DNA of 40,520 bases from Dehalococcoidia bacterium. GTDB taxonomy: Bacteria > Chloroflexota > Dehalococcoidia > Lucifugimonadales > SHYF01. The translations under genes and the position numbers were made by a program. The stretch spans positions 1 to 40,520 of the forward strand of contig JAUSCR010000116.1 in the NCBI GenBank assembly GCA_030651175.1. The letters are read 5' to 3'. This document shows positions 1-10,160 of this stretch, piece by piece (the first letter of the stretch is position 1; each line of letters begins with the position of its first letter). The notes below the pieces were generated by a model, which was not told the origin of the DNA, made no database searches, and saw only the letters and a list, made by a program, of their open reading frames with translations.

Positions 1-956
1 AAGTTCTCAAAGGTGAGGGACTGCGCTCCATCGGAGAGGGCCTTGTCAGGATTGGGATGCACCTCCACGATGAGGGCATCGGCCCCCACCGCCGCCGCCG
101 CCATAGCCAGCGGGGTCACCAGATACCACTTGCCCGTCCCATGGCTTGGGTCGGCCACTACAGGCAGATGGCTCAGCCTCTTGATCACAGGGATGGCCGC
201 TAGGTCCAGCGTGTTCCGAGTGAAGTGTTCAAATGTGCGGATGCCTCTCTCGCACAGCATAAGCTGTCTGTTCCCAGTGGCCATGACGTATTCGCCCGCC
301 AGAAGCCAGTCCTCGTAGGTGGCAGAGAAACCACGTTTCAACATCACTGGCTTGCCTGCCCTACCCACCTCCTCCAGGAGGGCGAAGTTCTGCATGTTCC
401 TCGCACCTATCTGGAGGATGTCGGCGTACCTGCTCACCAACTCCACATCCTTGGTATCCATCACCTCGGTTATGACTGGCATTCCCGTCTCGTTGCGGGC
501 CTTCTCCAGGAGCTTCAACCCCTCTTCTCCCATGCCACGGAAGCTGTAAGGGGATGTCCTGGGCTTGAAAGCGCCCCCGCGTAGGACGGTGGCGCCAGCG
601 GCCTTCACCGCCCTGGCGGTGGCCATCAACTGCTCCTCAGATTCCACGGCGCATGGCCCGGCAAACACAACCAGCTCCCCACCACCTATGGTTACACCTC
701 CAACCCTAATTACTGTGTTGGACGGCTGGAACTCCCTGCCGGTCAGCTTGTATGGCCTGCTGATGCGCACCACCTCCCGCACCCCGGCCAAAACCTCCAG
801 CTCATCCTGAAGCTCAGGATAGGTCTGCCCCACAACCCCTATGACGATACGCTCCACCCCTTTCGACAGGTGTCCTTGCAGTCCTCGCTTGTCCAAGTGC
901 TCTTGCACGCCTTGAATCTCCTTGGCAGTACATTCCAACTGCATTACGACTATCAT
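1..956 (-). CDS. aroF: 3-deoxy-7-phosphoheptulonate synthase (AroF/KDOPS-like type), 3' end outside window
   Basis: Reverse translation from ATG at 956 gives [27 protein letters not shown]...[20 protein letters not shown]...[16 protein letters not shown]...[12 protein letters not shown]; open to window edge, so missed by the ORF track. Confidence 0.93.
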   Translation of the reverse strand, partial: MIVVMQLECTAKEIQGVQEHLDKRGLQGHLSKGVERIVIGVVGQTYPELQDELEVLAGVREVVRISRPYKLTGREFQPSNTVIRVGGVTIGGGELVVFAGPCAVESEEQLMATARAVKAAGATVLRGGAFKPRTSPYSFRGMGEEGLKLLEKARNETGMPVITEVMDTKDVELVSRYADILQIGARNMQNFALLEEVGRAGKPVMLKRGFSATYEDWLLAGEYVMATGNRQLMLCERGIRTFEHFTRNTLDLAAIPVIKRLSHLPVVADPSHGTGKWYLVTPLAMAAAAVGADALIVEVHPNPDKALSDGAQSLTFEN

Positions 957-1087
957 GATTGTTGCCCCCAATGTTTCGTTATGATTGTAGAGAACGCCAG
1001 CCTGCCCCTTTCACGAAGGGACTGTTCCGTGCGGTAAAAGTAGAAGGGCGCCCCCAAGGAGAACCGGCCTGGCCTTGCTTCGTTCAA

Positions 1088-1462
1088 TTACCTTTCCTCC
1101 GTTCCCCGCGCCCGCAGATTGACAGCGCCCCTGAGGTAGACGTTGACCAGCTCGTGGGCCTGCTTGTCTGTATTTACCAGAACCAGGGCCCGAATACAAC
1201 TGGGTAGGCCGTCCGGCACATCCATTTCATGGGTGTCCAAAAGGGCCACGTCTATCCAGCCCATCAGACGGGCCGCCACTGCTGGAAACTCGGCGTTCAG
1301 GTCGCGCGTGGTGGTGAAGATGGCTGCGGCTATGCTGTCCTTCTGCAAACCGTTGGCCTTCACCAACTGCTCCAGCAACTCCCGCGTAGCTTCCAGGATG
1401 GCCTCCTTGGTGTTTGCCCTGGCAGTGGTGGCGCCTCTAAGGCCCCGGCATACAAGAGTCAT
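1088..1462 (-). CDS. aroH: chorismate mutase, AroH type
   Basis: 124 aa, starts MTLVCRGLRGATTARANTKEAILEAT; start overlaps trpA stop by 4 nt (1459-1462). Confidence 0.9.
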   Translation of the reverse strand: MTLVCRGLRGATTARANTKEAILEATRELLEQLVKANGLQKDSIAAAIFTTTRDLNAEFPAVAARLMGWIDVALLDTHEMDVPDGLPSCIRALVLVNTDKQAHELVNVYLRGAVNLRARGTEER

Positions 1463-2280
1463 CCTGCACCTCTATTCAATGGCTCGGGCGCATCGCGCAG
1501 TTCAGAGAGGAACCTGGTCGCCCGGGCCACCGCCTCTCCTTTCGGCGCGCTATCTATGGCGTTGATAAGGGCGCTACCCACCACAACAGCATCCGCGTAC
1601 TTTCCTATCGCCTCCACTTGCTCCCGGCGCGACACGCCAAAGCCCACCGCTACGGGAAGGCTGGTGCAGGCGCGGACCCGCTCCACCAGACGGAAAGCCT
1701 CCTGGGACAACTGGGCGCGGACACCCGTCACTCCCGCCAGGCTGACGCAATAGATGAACCCGCTGGCCACGGCACAGGCGGCGGCGATGCGCTGCTCCGT
1801 GCTGGTGGGAGCAAGCAGAGGAATCACATCTATGCCCCGGTGCAAGCACTCCTCCCGGAGAGGCCCGGACTCCTCTGGGGGCAGGTCGGCAACAATTATA
1901 CCGTCCAGGCCCGCTCGCTGCGCCTCCACCGCAAAGGTCTTCAGGCCAAGGGCGAGCAGTGGGTTATAGTATCCCATGAAAATCAGAGGCGTGCTGAGGC
2001 CTGCCCCGCGGAGGCTGGCGCAGGCTTCCAGGCAGCGCCTCAGGGTTATCCCCTGGCGCAGGGCATGGAAGCTCGCCTTTTGTATTGTAGCCCCATCGGC
2101 CAGCGGGTCGCTGAAGGGCACCCCCAGCTCTATGATGTCCGCTCCGACCTTTGCCAGGGCTGGCACCAGGGCCAGAGTGGTGGGCATATCAGGAAAGCCC
2201 ACGGTGACAAAGGGTATGATACCCGTCCTGCCGCGGGCGGCCAACTCCTGAAACGTCTTCTGCAATCGGCGTGACCCCAT
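1459..2280 (-). CDS. trpA: tryptophan synthase alpha subunit
   Basis: 273 aa with ELGVPFSDPLADGATIQ, IVADLPPEE, YCVSLAGVTGVR, VAVGFGVSRREQV. Confidence 0.96.
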   Translation of the reverse strand: MGSRRLQKTFQELAARGRTGIIPFVTVGFPDMPTTLALVPALAKVGADIIELGVPFSDPLADGATIQKASFHALRQGITLRRCLEACASLRGAGLSTPLIFMGYYNPLLALGLKTFAVEAQRAGLDGIIVADLPPEESGPLREECLHRGIDVIPLLAPTSTEQRIAAACAVASGFIYCVSLAGVTGVRAQLSQEAFRLVERVRACTSLPVAVGFGVSRREQVEAIGKYADAVVVGSALINAIDSAPKGEAVARATRFLSELRDAPEPLNRGAG

Positions 2281-2289
2281 GCTGATTCC

Positions 2290-2988
2290 TCAGACCGAAA
2301 TGGCTACGGCAAAGGCCAAGGCGTTTTGCGCGGCGTGTGCCAGGCAGCAGTTCCACAGCGAACCAGTGCGGCGATACAGCCACGCCAGCAACATCCCCGA
2401 CACAAAGGCCGGGAGCAGGACGCCAGGCGCCAGGTGGGCCATGGCAAAGAGCACCGACACAAAGCTGGCTCCTACCCAGAACCCCCACCGATCTGCGAGC
2501 ACAGGCAGCAGAAACCCCCGGAAGAAAGACTCCTCTGCCACGGGCGCTACTACTACTATCAGCACAAAAGCGGCAATGCGCTCAGGGTACGTCTTCATCA
2601 GCTCATCGGGTATGGAGGGCGGAGTCAGGCTGGCTAGCCCCAGCACCTTCACCGCCGCTGTGTAGAGGAGGACAAAGACCAGACTGGCTAGCAATACCAG
2701 CAAGGCCAGAAGAGCGCCGCTGCCGAGTGTTGTACTTAGTCCCAGGGCCCTCCAGGACTGGCCGTATCTCCACGGCCCAAACCTCCAAACAGCTACAAGA
2801 AGCATCCCCTCCAATACAGCGGAAAAAAGGAACCTACTTCCTGGAATAGCTCCCCTCGACACAAAGAGTACCAAAGCAGCCACAAAAGCGAGAAGGGCAG
2901 CTACTCCGACCACCAGGGCCACGGCCTTAGCTGCGTCTCGGAGTGTCCAGGGAACTGCCATTCTGGGGCGTGCATCCGTTGAATTCAT
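2290..2988 (-). CDS. CPBP-family intramembrane metalloprotease (Abi/CAAX protease-like)
   Basis: Multiple TM segments plus EESFFRGFLLP and a downstream FAMAHL motif; start set at MNSTDARPRM (start uncertain). Confidence 0.85.
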   Translation of the reverse strand: MNSTDARPRMAVPWTLRDAAKAVALVVGVAALLAFVAALVLFVSRGAIPGSRFLFSAVLEGMLLVAVWRFGPWRYGQSWRALGLSTTLGSGALLALLVLLASLVFVLLYTAAVKVLGLASLTPPSIPDELMKTYPERIAAFVLIVVVAPVAEESFFRGFLLPVLADRWGFWVGASFVSVLFAMAHLAPGVLLPAFVSGMLLAWLYRRTGSLWNCCLAHAAQNALAFAVAISV

Positions 2989-3188
2989 TGCTGCACTTGC
3001 CAATGTTGGTATGTAGAGCCGTATGTTAGCATGGCCGCTGTGGAGTGACAATAGAAGCTGGGCGCCAAGGCCTTTCGCCAGCTTGGGGACGGCAGCTCCG
3101 AATTCCGTTGCATCGGGGCTTGCTGAACCGTTGGCCACGGCACATACTGGGAAGCGTTCATCCAGCATTCCAGGACAGGAGCGTACTC

Positions 3189-5663
3189 ATGGACACCGAT
3201 TCCCTAAAAGTACCAGCCGAACGTCTGACTGCTTATTGCGATCCTGAAAGCCTGGGGTTTGAGACCACCGAGGAGATAGGCCCCTTGGAAGTGACAGTGG
3301 GCCAGGCCCGCGCCGTCAGCGCCCTGGGGTTTGGGCTGAGCGTGGATGCCCCCGACTACAACATCTATGTGGTTGGGTACCCAGGCTCGGGCCGCGCCAC
3401 AACCCTGGGTACCTTCCTCAATCAGGCCGCCGCAAAGCGCCCGGTCCCCGACGACTGGTGCTATGTCCACAACTTCCGTGACCCGTTGCAGCCCGTGGCC
3501 GTGCGCCTCCCTGCCGGCACAGGCCGCCAACTGGTCCAGGACATGCAGGAGCTGATCCGGGACAGCCTGCGAGACATACCTCAGGCCTTCGAAAGCGACA
3601 ACTATCGGACCCGGGTAGAGGAGTCCTTGCAGGAGTTCCAACAGAAGCGCGAGGGGATCACCAAAGAAATAGAGGCATCCGCCCGGCAGGAAGGATTCAT
3701 CGTGCAGCCTTCACCCCTGGGCATCGTCACCACGCCGCTGAAGGACGGCCAACCCATCACCCGGGAGCGGTACAACCAGCTTCCCGAAGAGGAGAAAACG
3801 GCCCTGCGGGAAAAGAGCGAGGCCCTCCAGAGTTTCGTTGACCAGCATCTGGCGGCGCTCCGTCGCCTGGAGAGGGAGGCCACCAAGCGCAGGACAGAGG
3901 TGGACAGAGACGTGGTGCGGGCAGTAATCAACCCTGCTATCAACGAGCTTAAAGAGAAGTTCAGTGACATTCCCGCCCTGATCCAATACCTGGATGACGT
4001 GCGTCAGGACATTGCGGAACACGTGGACGACTTCCGAACCACCGATGACCAGCAGCCCCAGCAGCAGACCATGGAAGCTGTCATGGCCCGGGAAATAGCC
4101 GATGCGGAACGGTTCCTCCGGTACAAGGTCAACGTGCTGGTGGACAACAGCCATGCCCAGGGAGCGCCGGTTATCTTTGAGTACAGCCCCACGTACTACA
4201 ACCTGTTTGGCCGGGTAGAGTACCGGCCCCGCTTCGGCACCGCCGCCACGGACCTGTCCATGATCCGCCCGGGCGCCATTCACCTGGCCAGCGGAGGCTA
4301 CCTGGCCCTTCAGGCGCGGGACGTACTATCAAGTCCCCTGGTCTGGGAGACTCTCAAACGGGTGTTGCGCAGCCGCGAGGCCAGGATAGAGAACATAGGC
4401 GAGCAGTTCAGCGCCATTCCAACCGCCACCCTGAGGCCCCAACCAATTCCAGTGCAGACCAAGATCATACTCATGGGGACTCCCATGCTGTTCAACATCC
4501 TACAGCGAGTGGAAGAGGACTTCCGGAAGTTCTTCAAGGTCAAGGCGGATTTCGACCTGTCCATGGAGCGTACCCCGGAGAACACACGCTTCTACGCCTC
4601 CTTCATCCGCAACCAGTCCAGAGACGCCGGCGTGCGTCCATTTCACAAGAGTGCAGTGGCCAGGCTGGTGGAGTACGCCTCTCGTCTGGTGGAGCACCAG
4701 GGCAAGCTCACCACCCGCTTCATAGATATCGCAGACCTTGTCACCGAGGCGGACCACTGGGCTAAAAACGACGGCGACAGCAGGCTGGTGACAGCACAAC
4801 ACGTGGCCAAGGCAATCAAAGAGCGCATCTATCGCTCCAACCTGCCGGAGGAGCGCCTGCAGGAGTTCTTCAACGATGGCACCATCAAGATTGACACCGA
4901 TGGAGCCGTGGTGGGCCAGATCAACGGCATGTCGGTAATAGACATGGGGGACTACGCCTTTGGCCGTCCGATACGCATCATCGCCCGCACCGCGCTGGGG
5001 CGGGGCCAGGTATCCATAGACCGGGAGGCCCAGATGACCGGCCGTACCCACAACAAAGGCTTCTTCATCCTGACTGGATACGTCATGGGCAAATACGGCC
5101 AGGACAAGCCTCTGAGCTTCCGCAGCAGCATAGGATTCGAGCAGACCTATGATGAGGTGGAGGGCGACTCAGCCTCTTCCGCGGAGTTGTACGCCCTGCT
5201 ATCCAGCCTGGCTGGCATCCCCATCCAGCAGAGCATCGCCGTAACTGGCTCAGTGAACCAGCGGGGCGAAATCCAGGCCATAGGCGGGGCCATCTACAAG
5301 ATCGAAGGCTTCTTTGACGTGTGCAAGGCCAAGGGACTGACTGGACGCCAGGGTGTGATTATCCCCAAGGACAATATCAGGAACCTGGTGCTCCGTGAGG
5401 ACGTGATCCAGGCGGTCCGCGACGGTCTTTTCACCGTCTACGCAGTGGAGACTGTGGAGCAAGGGATAGAAATACTGACCGGGATGCCGGCGGGGGAGCC
5501 CGACGCCGGCGGACGCTACCCCGAAGGCACGCTGAACCACGCCATCTGCAAGAACCTGGATCACCTGGCCACAAAAGCCAGGGAGGTGGAAGGCAGAGAC
5601 CGTGATGGGGATAGCCGAAACGGCGCTAGCGACCAGCCTGGTGGCCCAAGCGCTATCCCCTAG
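3189..5663 (+). CDS. Lon-family (LonB-like, AAA_32/Lon_C) ATP-dependent protease
   Basis: Ser-Lys dyad region GDSASSAELYALLSSLAGIPIQQSIAVTGSVNQRGEIQAIGGAIYKIEGF; AAA region GGYLALQARDVLSSPLVWETLKR; ATG 3189 preferred over 3045. Confidence 0.92.
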   Translation: MDTDSLKVPAERLTAYCDPESLGFETTEEIGPLEVTVGQARAVSALGFGLSVDAPDYNIYVVGYPGSGRATTLGTFLNQAAAKRPVPDDWCYVHNFRDPLQPVAVRLPAGTGRQLVQDMQELIRDSLRDIPQAFESDNYRTRVEESLQEFQQKREGITKEIEASARQEGFIVQPSPLGIVTTPLKDGQPITRERYNQLPEEEKTALREKSEALQSFVDQHLAALRRLEREATKRRTEVDRDVVRAVINPAINELKEKFSDIPALIQYLDDVRQDIAEHVDDFRTTDDQQPQQQTMEAVMAREIADAERFLRYKVNVLVDNSHAQGAPVIFEYSPTYYNLFGRVEYRPRFGTAATDLSMIRPGAIHLASGGYLALQARDVLSSPLVWETLKRVLRSREARIENIGEQFSAIPTATLRPQPIPVQTKIILMGTPMLFNILQRVEEDFRKFFKVKADFDLSMERTPENTRFYASFIRNQSRDAGVRPFHKSAVARLVEYASRLVEHQGKLTTRFIDIADLVTEADHWAKNDGDSRLVTAQHVAKAIKERIYRSNLPEERLQEFFNDGTIKIDTDGAVVGQINGMSVIDMGDYAFGRPIRIIARTALGRGQVSIDREAQMTGRTHNKGFFILTGYVMGKYGQDKPLSFRSSIGFEQTYDEVEGDSASSAELYALLSSLAGIPIQQSIAVTGSVNQRGEIQAIGGAIYKIEGFFDVCKAKGLTGRQGVIIPKDNIRNLVLREDVIQAVRDGLFTVYAVETVEQGIEILTGMPAGEPDAGGRYPEGTLNHAICKNLDHLATKAREVEGRDRDGDSRNGASDQPGGPSAIP

Positions 5664-5767
5664 CGCAAGTCGTGTCAAGAACTCCTCTGGGACGGCGCTG
5701 GTTGCTTGAGGAAGGCCCCTGCATGCTGCCCTTCGGCAAACCCTTCGCTGCGATCGAGGGCTTCGGC

Positions 5768-6352
5768 TCAGGGCGACAGGAGGGCCTGACCTACGCACCC
5801 ATAATAAGCGCCTGGGGGGGTGAGCTGGCTTTCCATCAGGCTCAATGCCGCCACAGGCAGCGCCAGGGGCTTCGCCGTCCGCAGCCCTTCCATATCCTGG
5901 GCCAGCCTCTCCAGCGTCGTGGGCGACAGCCGGCCATTCACCCGCCCCAGAGTCAGATGCGCCGAGAACGCCCTGGCCTCTCTGGCGAACCCCTGGGCTT
6001 CCAGAGCCTCCTCCAGCCGCCCATGTATCTGGAGGAGCGGCGCTGTATCGCCCTGAACACCCAGCCATAGTACCCTGGGGGCGCGCATGTTAGGGAAAGC
6101 GCCAGCGCCTTGGACGTGGAGCACAAAGGGCGGTGTTCCGACCGCAGAGTCCCGCATGGAGGACAGTATGCCCGCAACCTGCTCTTCAGATGTATCCCCC
6201 AGAAACTTCAGCGTCAGGTGAACACCCTCTCCCCTGACCCAGCGGATTCCGGTAATCCCCTGCCGACGGAGATCCCCTACGGTCTCGCCGATGTACCCCA
6301 GGACATCCTCCGGCAGCTCAACGGCGATGAATAGTCGAAGGGTGCTAGCCAT
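5768..6352 (-). CDS. thpR: RNA 2',3'-cyclic phosphodiesterase (LigT/ThpR family)
   Basis: Two HxTx motifs: GVHLTLKFLGDT and SAHLTLGRVNG; start MASTLRLFIAVELPED. Confidence 0.93.
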   Translation of the reverse strand: MASTLRLFIAVELPEDVLGYIGETVGDLRRQGITGIRWVRGEGVHLTLKFLGDTSEEQVAGILSSMRDSAVGTPPFVLHVQGAGAFPNMRAPRVLWLGVQGDTAPLLQIHGRLEEALEAQGFAREARAFSAHLTLGRVNGRLSPTTLERLAQDMEGLRTAKPLALPVAALSLMESQLTPPGAYYGCVGQALLSP

Positions 6353-7208
6353 TTCCCTCGGCATCCTCCACAATTCCCAGCAGCTTCATGGCATTGCCGC
6401 CCAGGATGGCTTCCTTCTCTTCCTCGGAAATGGAAGCAGCTCTGATCTGGCGGATGATGCGGCCCGGCTTCACCAGGGGATAGTCCGAGCCAAACAGTAT
6501 GGAGCCGGGACGGGCAAGGCGCGGCACAGTTGAGAATATGGACGCCCGGTACAGGAACGGCGAGGCCGCGGTGTCGAAATAGACGTTTTTCAGGGCGGTG
6601 TGCACCTCCGGCATCAGGTTGTAGAAGGGCAGCCCGCCACCCCAGTGGGCGCAGACGATTGGGACGTCCTGGTACCGCTCAACAAACTTCATCAGCGCCG
6701 GAGGCGTAATAGACCCCTTGCCTGGATACTGGTGGCCCACGGGTTCCGAGGAGTGGGTCAGGAGAATTAGCTTAAGAGACCGCTCCGCATCCATGAACGG
6801 CCCCATGACCTCCTGCGAGGATAGGTCGAAGCCCTGGGTGTCCGGATGGAGCTCCCCCACGCCCCTGGCTCCCAGGCGGGCGCACCGCTCCACCTCACGC
6901 AGCGCCTGGTCTCCCCAGGACGGGTTCACCGAGCAGAACGGCGCCAGCCGCCGTGGGTATCTAGCCGCCGACTCCAGCAGGTAGTCGTTGGCCCGGCGGG
7001 CCAGCTCCGGGTTGGTCCAGCCAATGCCCAGCGTCACCGCCATATCCACCCCGGCCTCGTCCATGGCGGCTATCAGCTCCTCGGCTGTGGCCATGGGCGC
7101 TCGCGGGTCGGCGAACAGCGCAGCCAGAGTGCTGTCCTGAGCAAGGTGTGCGGCGCGGCCCTGGATAATGGCCGGCGGGAAGATGTGGGTATGGAAGTCA
7201 ATGATCAT
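6345..7208 (-). CDS. amidohydrolase family protein (TIM-barrel)
   Basis: MIIDFHTHIFPP...VDMAVTLGIGWTNPE...CAHWGGGLPFY...LFGSDYPL. Confidence 0.9.
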   Translation of the reverse strand: MIIDFHTHIFPPAIIQGRAAHLAQDSTLAALFADPRAPMATAEELIAAMDEAGVDMAVTLGIGWTNPELARRANDYLLESAARYPRRLAPFCSVNPSWGDQALREVERCARLGARGVGELHPDTQGFDLSSQEVMGPFMDAERSLKLILLTHSSEPVGHQYPGKGSITPPALMKFVERYQDVPIVCAHWGGGLPFYNLMPEVHTALKNVYFDTAASPFLYRASIFSTVPRLARPGSILFGSDYPLVKPGRIIRQIRAASISEEEKEAILGGNAMKLLGIVEDAEGNG

Positions 7209-7260
7209 GACGAGGGGTGATAGGCTAATGGCGGCTTAGCCGATGAGAATTGACGAGCCA

Positions 7261-7743
7261 CTATAGAAGTCTCGCGATTATCACTAGTCGCCTCATGTCC
7301 TCGCGCAACACCCCATACCACCTTTCCCGATCGGCTGGGGGCGTTGCACGCAGCGCCTCAATTGCAATGGAGTAGCGGCGTAGCCAACTGGAGATTTCTT
7401 TCAAGGGTACGTCCGGATCGCCTGCTGCTACGCGCAGGGCGAAGCGTACTGCTTCGTCCCGAGGGACATATAACACAATACCGTTGATTGTAAGAAATAC
7501 GAACACAGAGGTCAGGGCCAGACGCTTGTTGCCGTCCAGGAGAGGATGGTTCTTGATCAACGATCTGAAAAGAGCCGCTGCCTTGTCGTAAATGGTGCGG
7601 TGAAGGTATCGGCCAGCAAACTGCTGTTGAGGCCCCGCCAGGGCAGACTCCAGCAGACCCCGGCCGTGATCGCCGCCAAGAAACTGAAATGCTGGCATTG
7701 GGTCCGGATAGTCAGGGTAGAACTCCGCTGCCAGCGCATACAC
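7261..7743 (-). CDS. doc: Doc/Fic-family death-on-curing toxin
   Basis: Fic-type motif HPLLDGNKRLALTSVFVFL; GTG at 7743 is the only ordinary start found, but the frame is open and family-like further upstream. Confidence 0.85.
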   Translation of the reverse strand: MYALAAEFYPDYPDPMPAFQFLGGDHGRGLLESALAGPQQQFAGRYLHRTIYDKAAALFRSLIKNHPLLDGNKRLALTSVFVFLTINGIVLYVPRDEAVRFALRVAAGDPDVPLKEISSWLRRYSIAIEALRATPPADRERWYGVLREDMRRLVIIARLL

Positions 7744-7786
7744 GACCCTCTCTATGGTCGCAGGTTTGAGGAAAAGGTACTTTCGT

Positions 7787-7969
7787 CTAGTGACGTGCCA
7801 ACTCCTTCAACGCATCTTTGTGGAGTTCAATTCCCAGCTTGGCAACCTCATCTATCAGTCGCTCCTCTTCTTCCGGAGTCAGCTCCACACGCTTTCGGCT
7901 TACCCTTGCCGCCGTCGCCCCATTCTTGCCGCTTTTTGTTGAAACCTTGGTAATCTTGTTTGTGCTCAC
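7787..7969 (-). CDS. putative antitoxin partner of Doc
   Basis: About 60 aa, basic N-term and acidic ELTPEEEERLIDEVAKLG segment, immediately upstream of doc; AAGGAGG 5 nt before GTG at 7969. Confidence 0.65.
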   Translation of the reverse strand: MSTNKITKVSTKSGKNGATAARVSRKRVELTPEEEERLIDEVAKLGIELHKDALKELARH

Positions 7970-8026
7970 CACTGCCTCCTTCAATCTCTACCCCACAAGT
8001 ATAGCATGGATGCCCATCTCCTCTCA

Positions 8027-8056
8027 TGGACACCCCATCGGCGCTATTGGTATAAT
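8027..8056 (+). promoter_or_regulatory. putative sigma70-like promoter of split transketolase
   Basis: TGGACA (8027-8032) - 18 nt - TATAAT (8051-8056), upstream of ATG 8083. Confidence 0.55.
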
Positions 8057-8082
8057 CTGCTGAACCCTTAAAAGGATACGCA

Positions 8083-9126
8083 ATGGCAGTAGTCCCTCGG
8101 AAGATGCAAAACACGCGCACTATTTCTCAAAGCACCGCCTCCACGGCCCTGAAGGCTCCGCAGGCCGTGTTTTCGCCCAACGGCTCGCTGCCTACCACGC
8201 GCTCCGAATACCAGCAGCTACGCCGCACCGCCAGGATGCTGCGCAGAGACATCCTTCTGGCCATCACCGAGGCGGGCAGCGGCCATCCCGGAGGCTCCCT
8301 TTCCGAGTTAGAAATCCTGACCACCCTGTACTACTGCGTGCTCCGGCATGACCCCCAAAATCCTTCGTGGCCAGATCGCGACCGGTTCATCCTCAGCAAA
8401 GGCCACGCCTGTCCAGGCCTGTACGCCGTCCTGGCTCATCGGGGCTACTTCCCGCTGAAAGACCTGAGCACCTTTCGCAAGCTCGGAAGCCACCTGCAAG
8501 GGCACGCCCACATCGGAACACCCGGCGTGGAGATGTCTTCCGGCTCCCTGGGCCAGGGGCTGTCCTTCGCCATTGGCGTGGCCCTGGCAGGCAGAGTGGA
8601 TGGCCGCTCCTATCGAACCTACGCACTCCTGGGCGACGGCGAGTGCGACGAGGGCCAGGTGTGGGAGGCCGCAATGTCCGCCGCCCACTATAAGGTGGAC
8701 ACCCTGACCGCCATCGTTGACCGCAACGGCATCCAGAACGACCGGTTCACCCACGAGGTGATGGAGCTTGAGCCTCTGGCCGACAAGTGGCGCGCCTTTG
8801 GCTGGCGCGTGCTTCAGCCGAATGGGCACAGCTTTCCTGCGCTGCTCCGGGCCTTCCACCAAGCCGGCGAGACCAAGGGCAAGCCTACAGTGATCATAGC
8901 CCGCACCGTCAAAGGCAAGGGCGTGAGCTTCATGGAGAACAACCCGGCCTTCCACGGTAAGGCGCCCACCTGGGAGCAGCTAGCCCAGGCGCTTCAGGAG
9001 TTGGGCTGCTCCAGCGCCGAGGTGTCGGATTCCATGACGGCCATCGGTTTCCCCTCGGAAAAGGTCGCTCAGGTGGCAGGCAACGTGAACAAGCTAGCCC
9101 TGGCCAACGCCGGGAGAACGTCCTGA
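8083..9126 (+). CDS. transketolase, N-terminal (TPP-binding) subunit
   Basis: SGHPGGSLSELEILTTLYY...GDGECDEGQVWEAAMSAAHYKVDTLTAIVDRNGIQNDR. Confidence 0.94.
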   Translation: MAVVPRKMQNTRTISQSTASTALKAPQAVFSPNGSLPTTRSEYQQLRRTARMLRRDILLAITEAGSGHPGGSLSELEILTTLYYCVLRHDPQNPSWPDRDRFILSKGHACPGLYAVLAHRGYFPLKDLSTFRKLGSHLQGHAHIGTPGVEMSSGSLGQGLSFAIGVALAGRVDGRSYRTYALLGDGECDEGQVWEAAMSAAHYKVDTLTAIVDRNGIQNDRFTHEVMELEPLADKWRAFGWRVLQPNGHSFPALLRAFHQAGETKGKPTVIIARTVKGKGVSFMENNPAFHGKAPTWEQLAQALQELGCSSAEVSDSMTAIGFPSEKVAQVAGNVNKLALANAGRTS

Positions 9127-10079
9127 TGGCAACTGCGATCACCCGTGAGGTTTTCGGGCAGACCCTCCTCGAACTGGGCCGCCAGGACCCAAACATCGTG
9201 GTGCTGGGTGGCGACCTGAACGCCTCCACCTTCGCCACTCTCTTCGCCAAGGAGTTCCCCCTGCGCTTCTTCGACCTGGGGCCGGCGGAGCAGAACATCA
9301 TGAGCATGTCTGCGGGCTTCGCCTCCACAGGCAAGACAGTCTTTGCCACTACATTCGCCGTATTTGGCACCAGCCGCCCCTACGACCAGATACGGATCGG
9401 CATCGCCCAAGCCCACGCCAACGTGAAGATAGTGGGCAGCCACGCCGGCATCATCACGGGGGAGGACGGAATCTCGGCCCAGTCCATTGAAGACGTGGCC
9501 CTGATGTGCGCCCTGCCGGGGTTCACGGTCATAGTCCCGGCGGACGGGCCTGAGACGGCGGAGGCTGTGCGCGCCGCCGCACGGGAGCACGGGCCTTTCT
9601 ACATCCGAGTTTCCCGTCCCGCCACGCCCGTAGTCCACGGCAACGGCTACCAGTTCCGCTTGGGAAAAGCGGAGACACTGCGCTCCGGCAACGACGTGTC
9701 CATTATCGCCTGTGGCATCATGGTGGCGACGGCGCTGGAGGCAGCGGATAACCTGGCCAAGGCGGGTGTCCAGTGCCGGGTCATCAACATGGCCACCATA
9801 CAACCTCTGGACGAGGAGGCGGTGGCTAAGGCCGCCGCCGAGACCGGGGCCCTGGTGACAGCGGAGGAGCACTACATCCATGGCGGCCTGGGGAGCCTGG
9901 TGTCCCAGGCAGCCAGTCGCACTGCCGCAGTCCCTATTGAGATGGTTGCCCTAGATCGGTACGCCGAGTCCGGACACGCAGAGCAACTGCTGGCCAAGTA
10001 CGGCCTTACGTCCAAGGACGTGGAACAGGCCGTGCGCCGTGCGCTGGCGAGAAAGACCGCTCGCTCCCCCAGACCCTGA
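9126..10079 (+). CDS. transketolase, C-terminal subunit
   Basis: REVFGQTLLELGRQDPNIVVLGGDLNAST...AEQNIMSMSAGFASTGKTVFATTFAVF; starts at stop of the N-subunit. Confidence 0.94.
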   Translation: MATAITREVFGQTLLELGRQDPNIVVLGGDLNASTFATLFAKEFPLRFFDLGPAEQNIMSMSAGFASTGKTVFATTFAVFGTSRPYDQIRIGIAQAHANVKIVGSHAGIITGEDGISAQSIEDVALMCALPGFTVIVPADGPETAEAVRAAAREHGPFYIRVSRPATPVVHGNGYQFRLGKAETLRSGNDVSIIACGIMVATALEAADNLAKAGVQCRVINMATIQPLDEEAVAKAAAETGALVTAEEHYIHGGLGSLVSQAASRTAAVPIEMVALDRYAESGHAEQLLAKYGLTSKDVEQAVRRALARKTARSPRP

Positions 10080-10160
10080 CACCCCACCCCAACGCGGTTT
10101 CTCCCACCCACCCCTACCCAAACTCCCTGAGATGGGATTGTCCTTTCGCCCAGTTGGGAG

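Noticed and set aside
1618-2274. 218-aa + strand ORF
   Set aside because: Antisense to well-supported trpA; translation has no recognisable motif.
8308-9881. Long minus-strand ORFs opposite the transketolase genes
   Set aside because: Shadow ORFs; + strand has clear transketolase motifs.
8083-10079. Transketolase split into two genes as possible frameshift or pseudogene
   Set aside because: Two-subunit transketolases are established in many prokaryotes; both halves are complete with their own starts.
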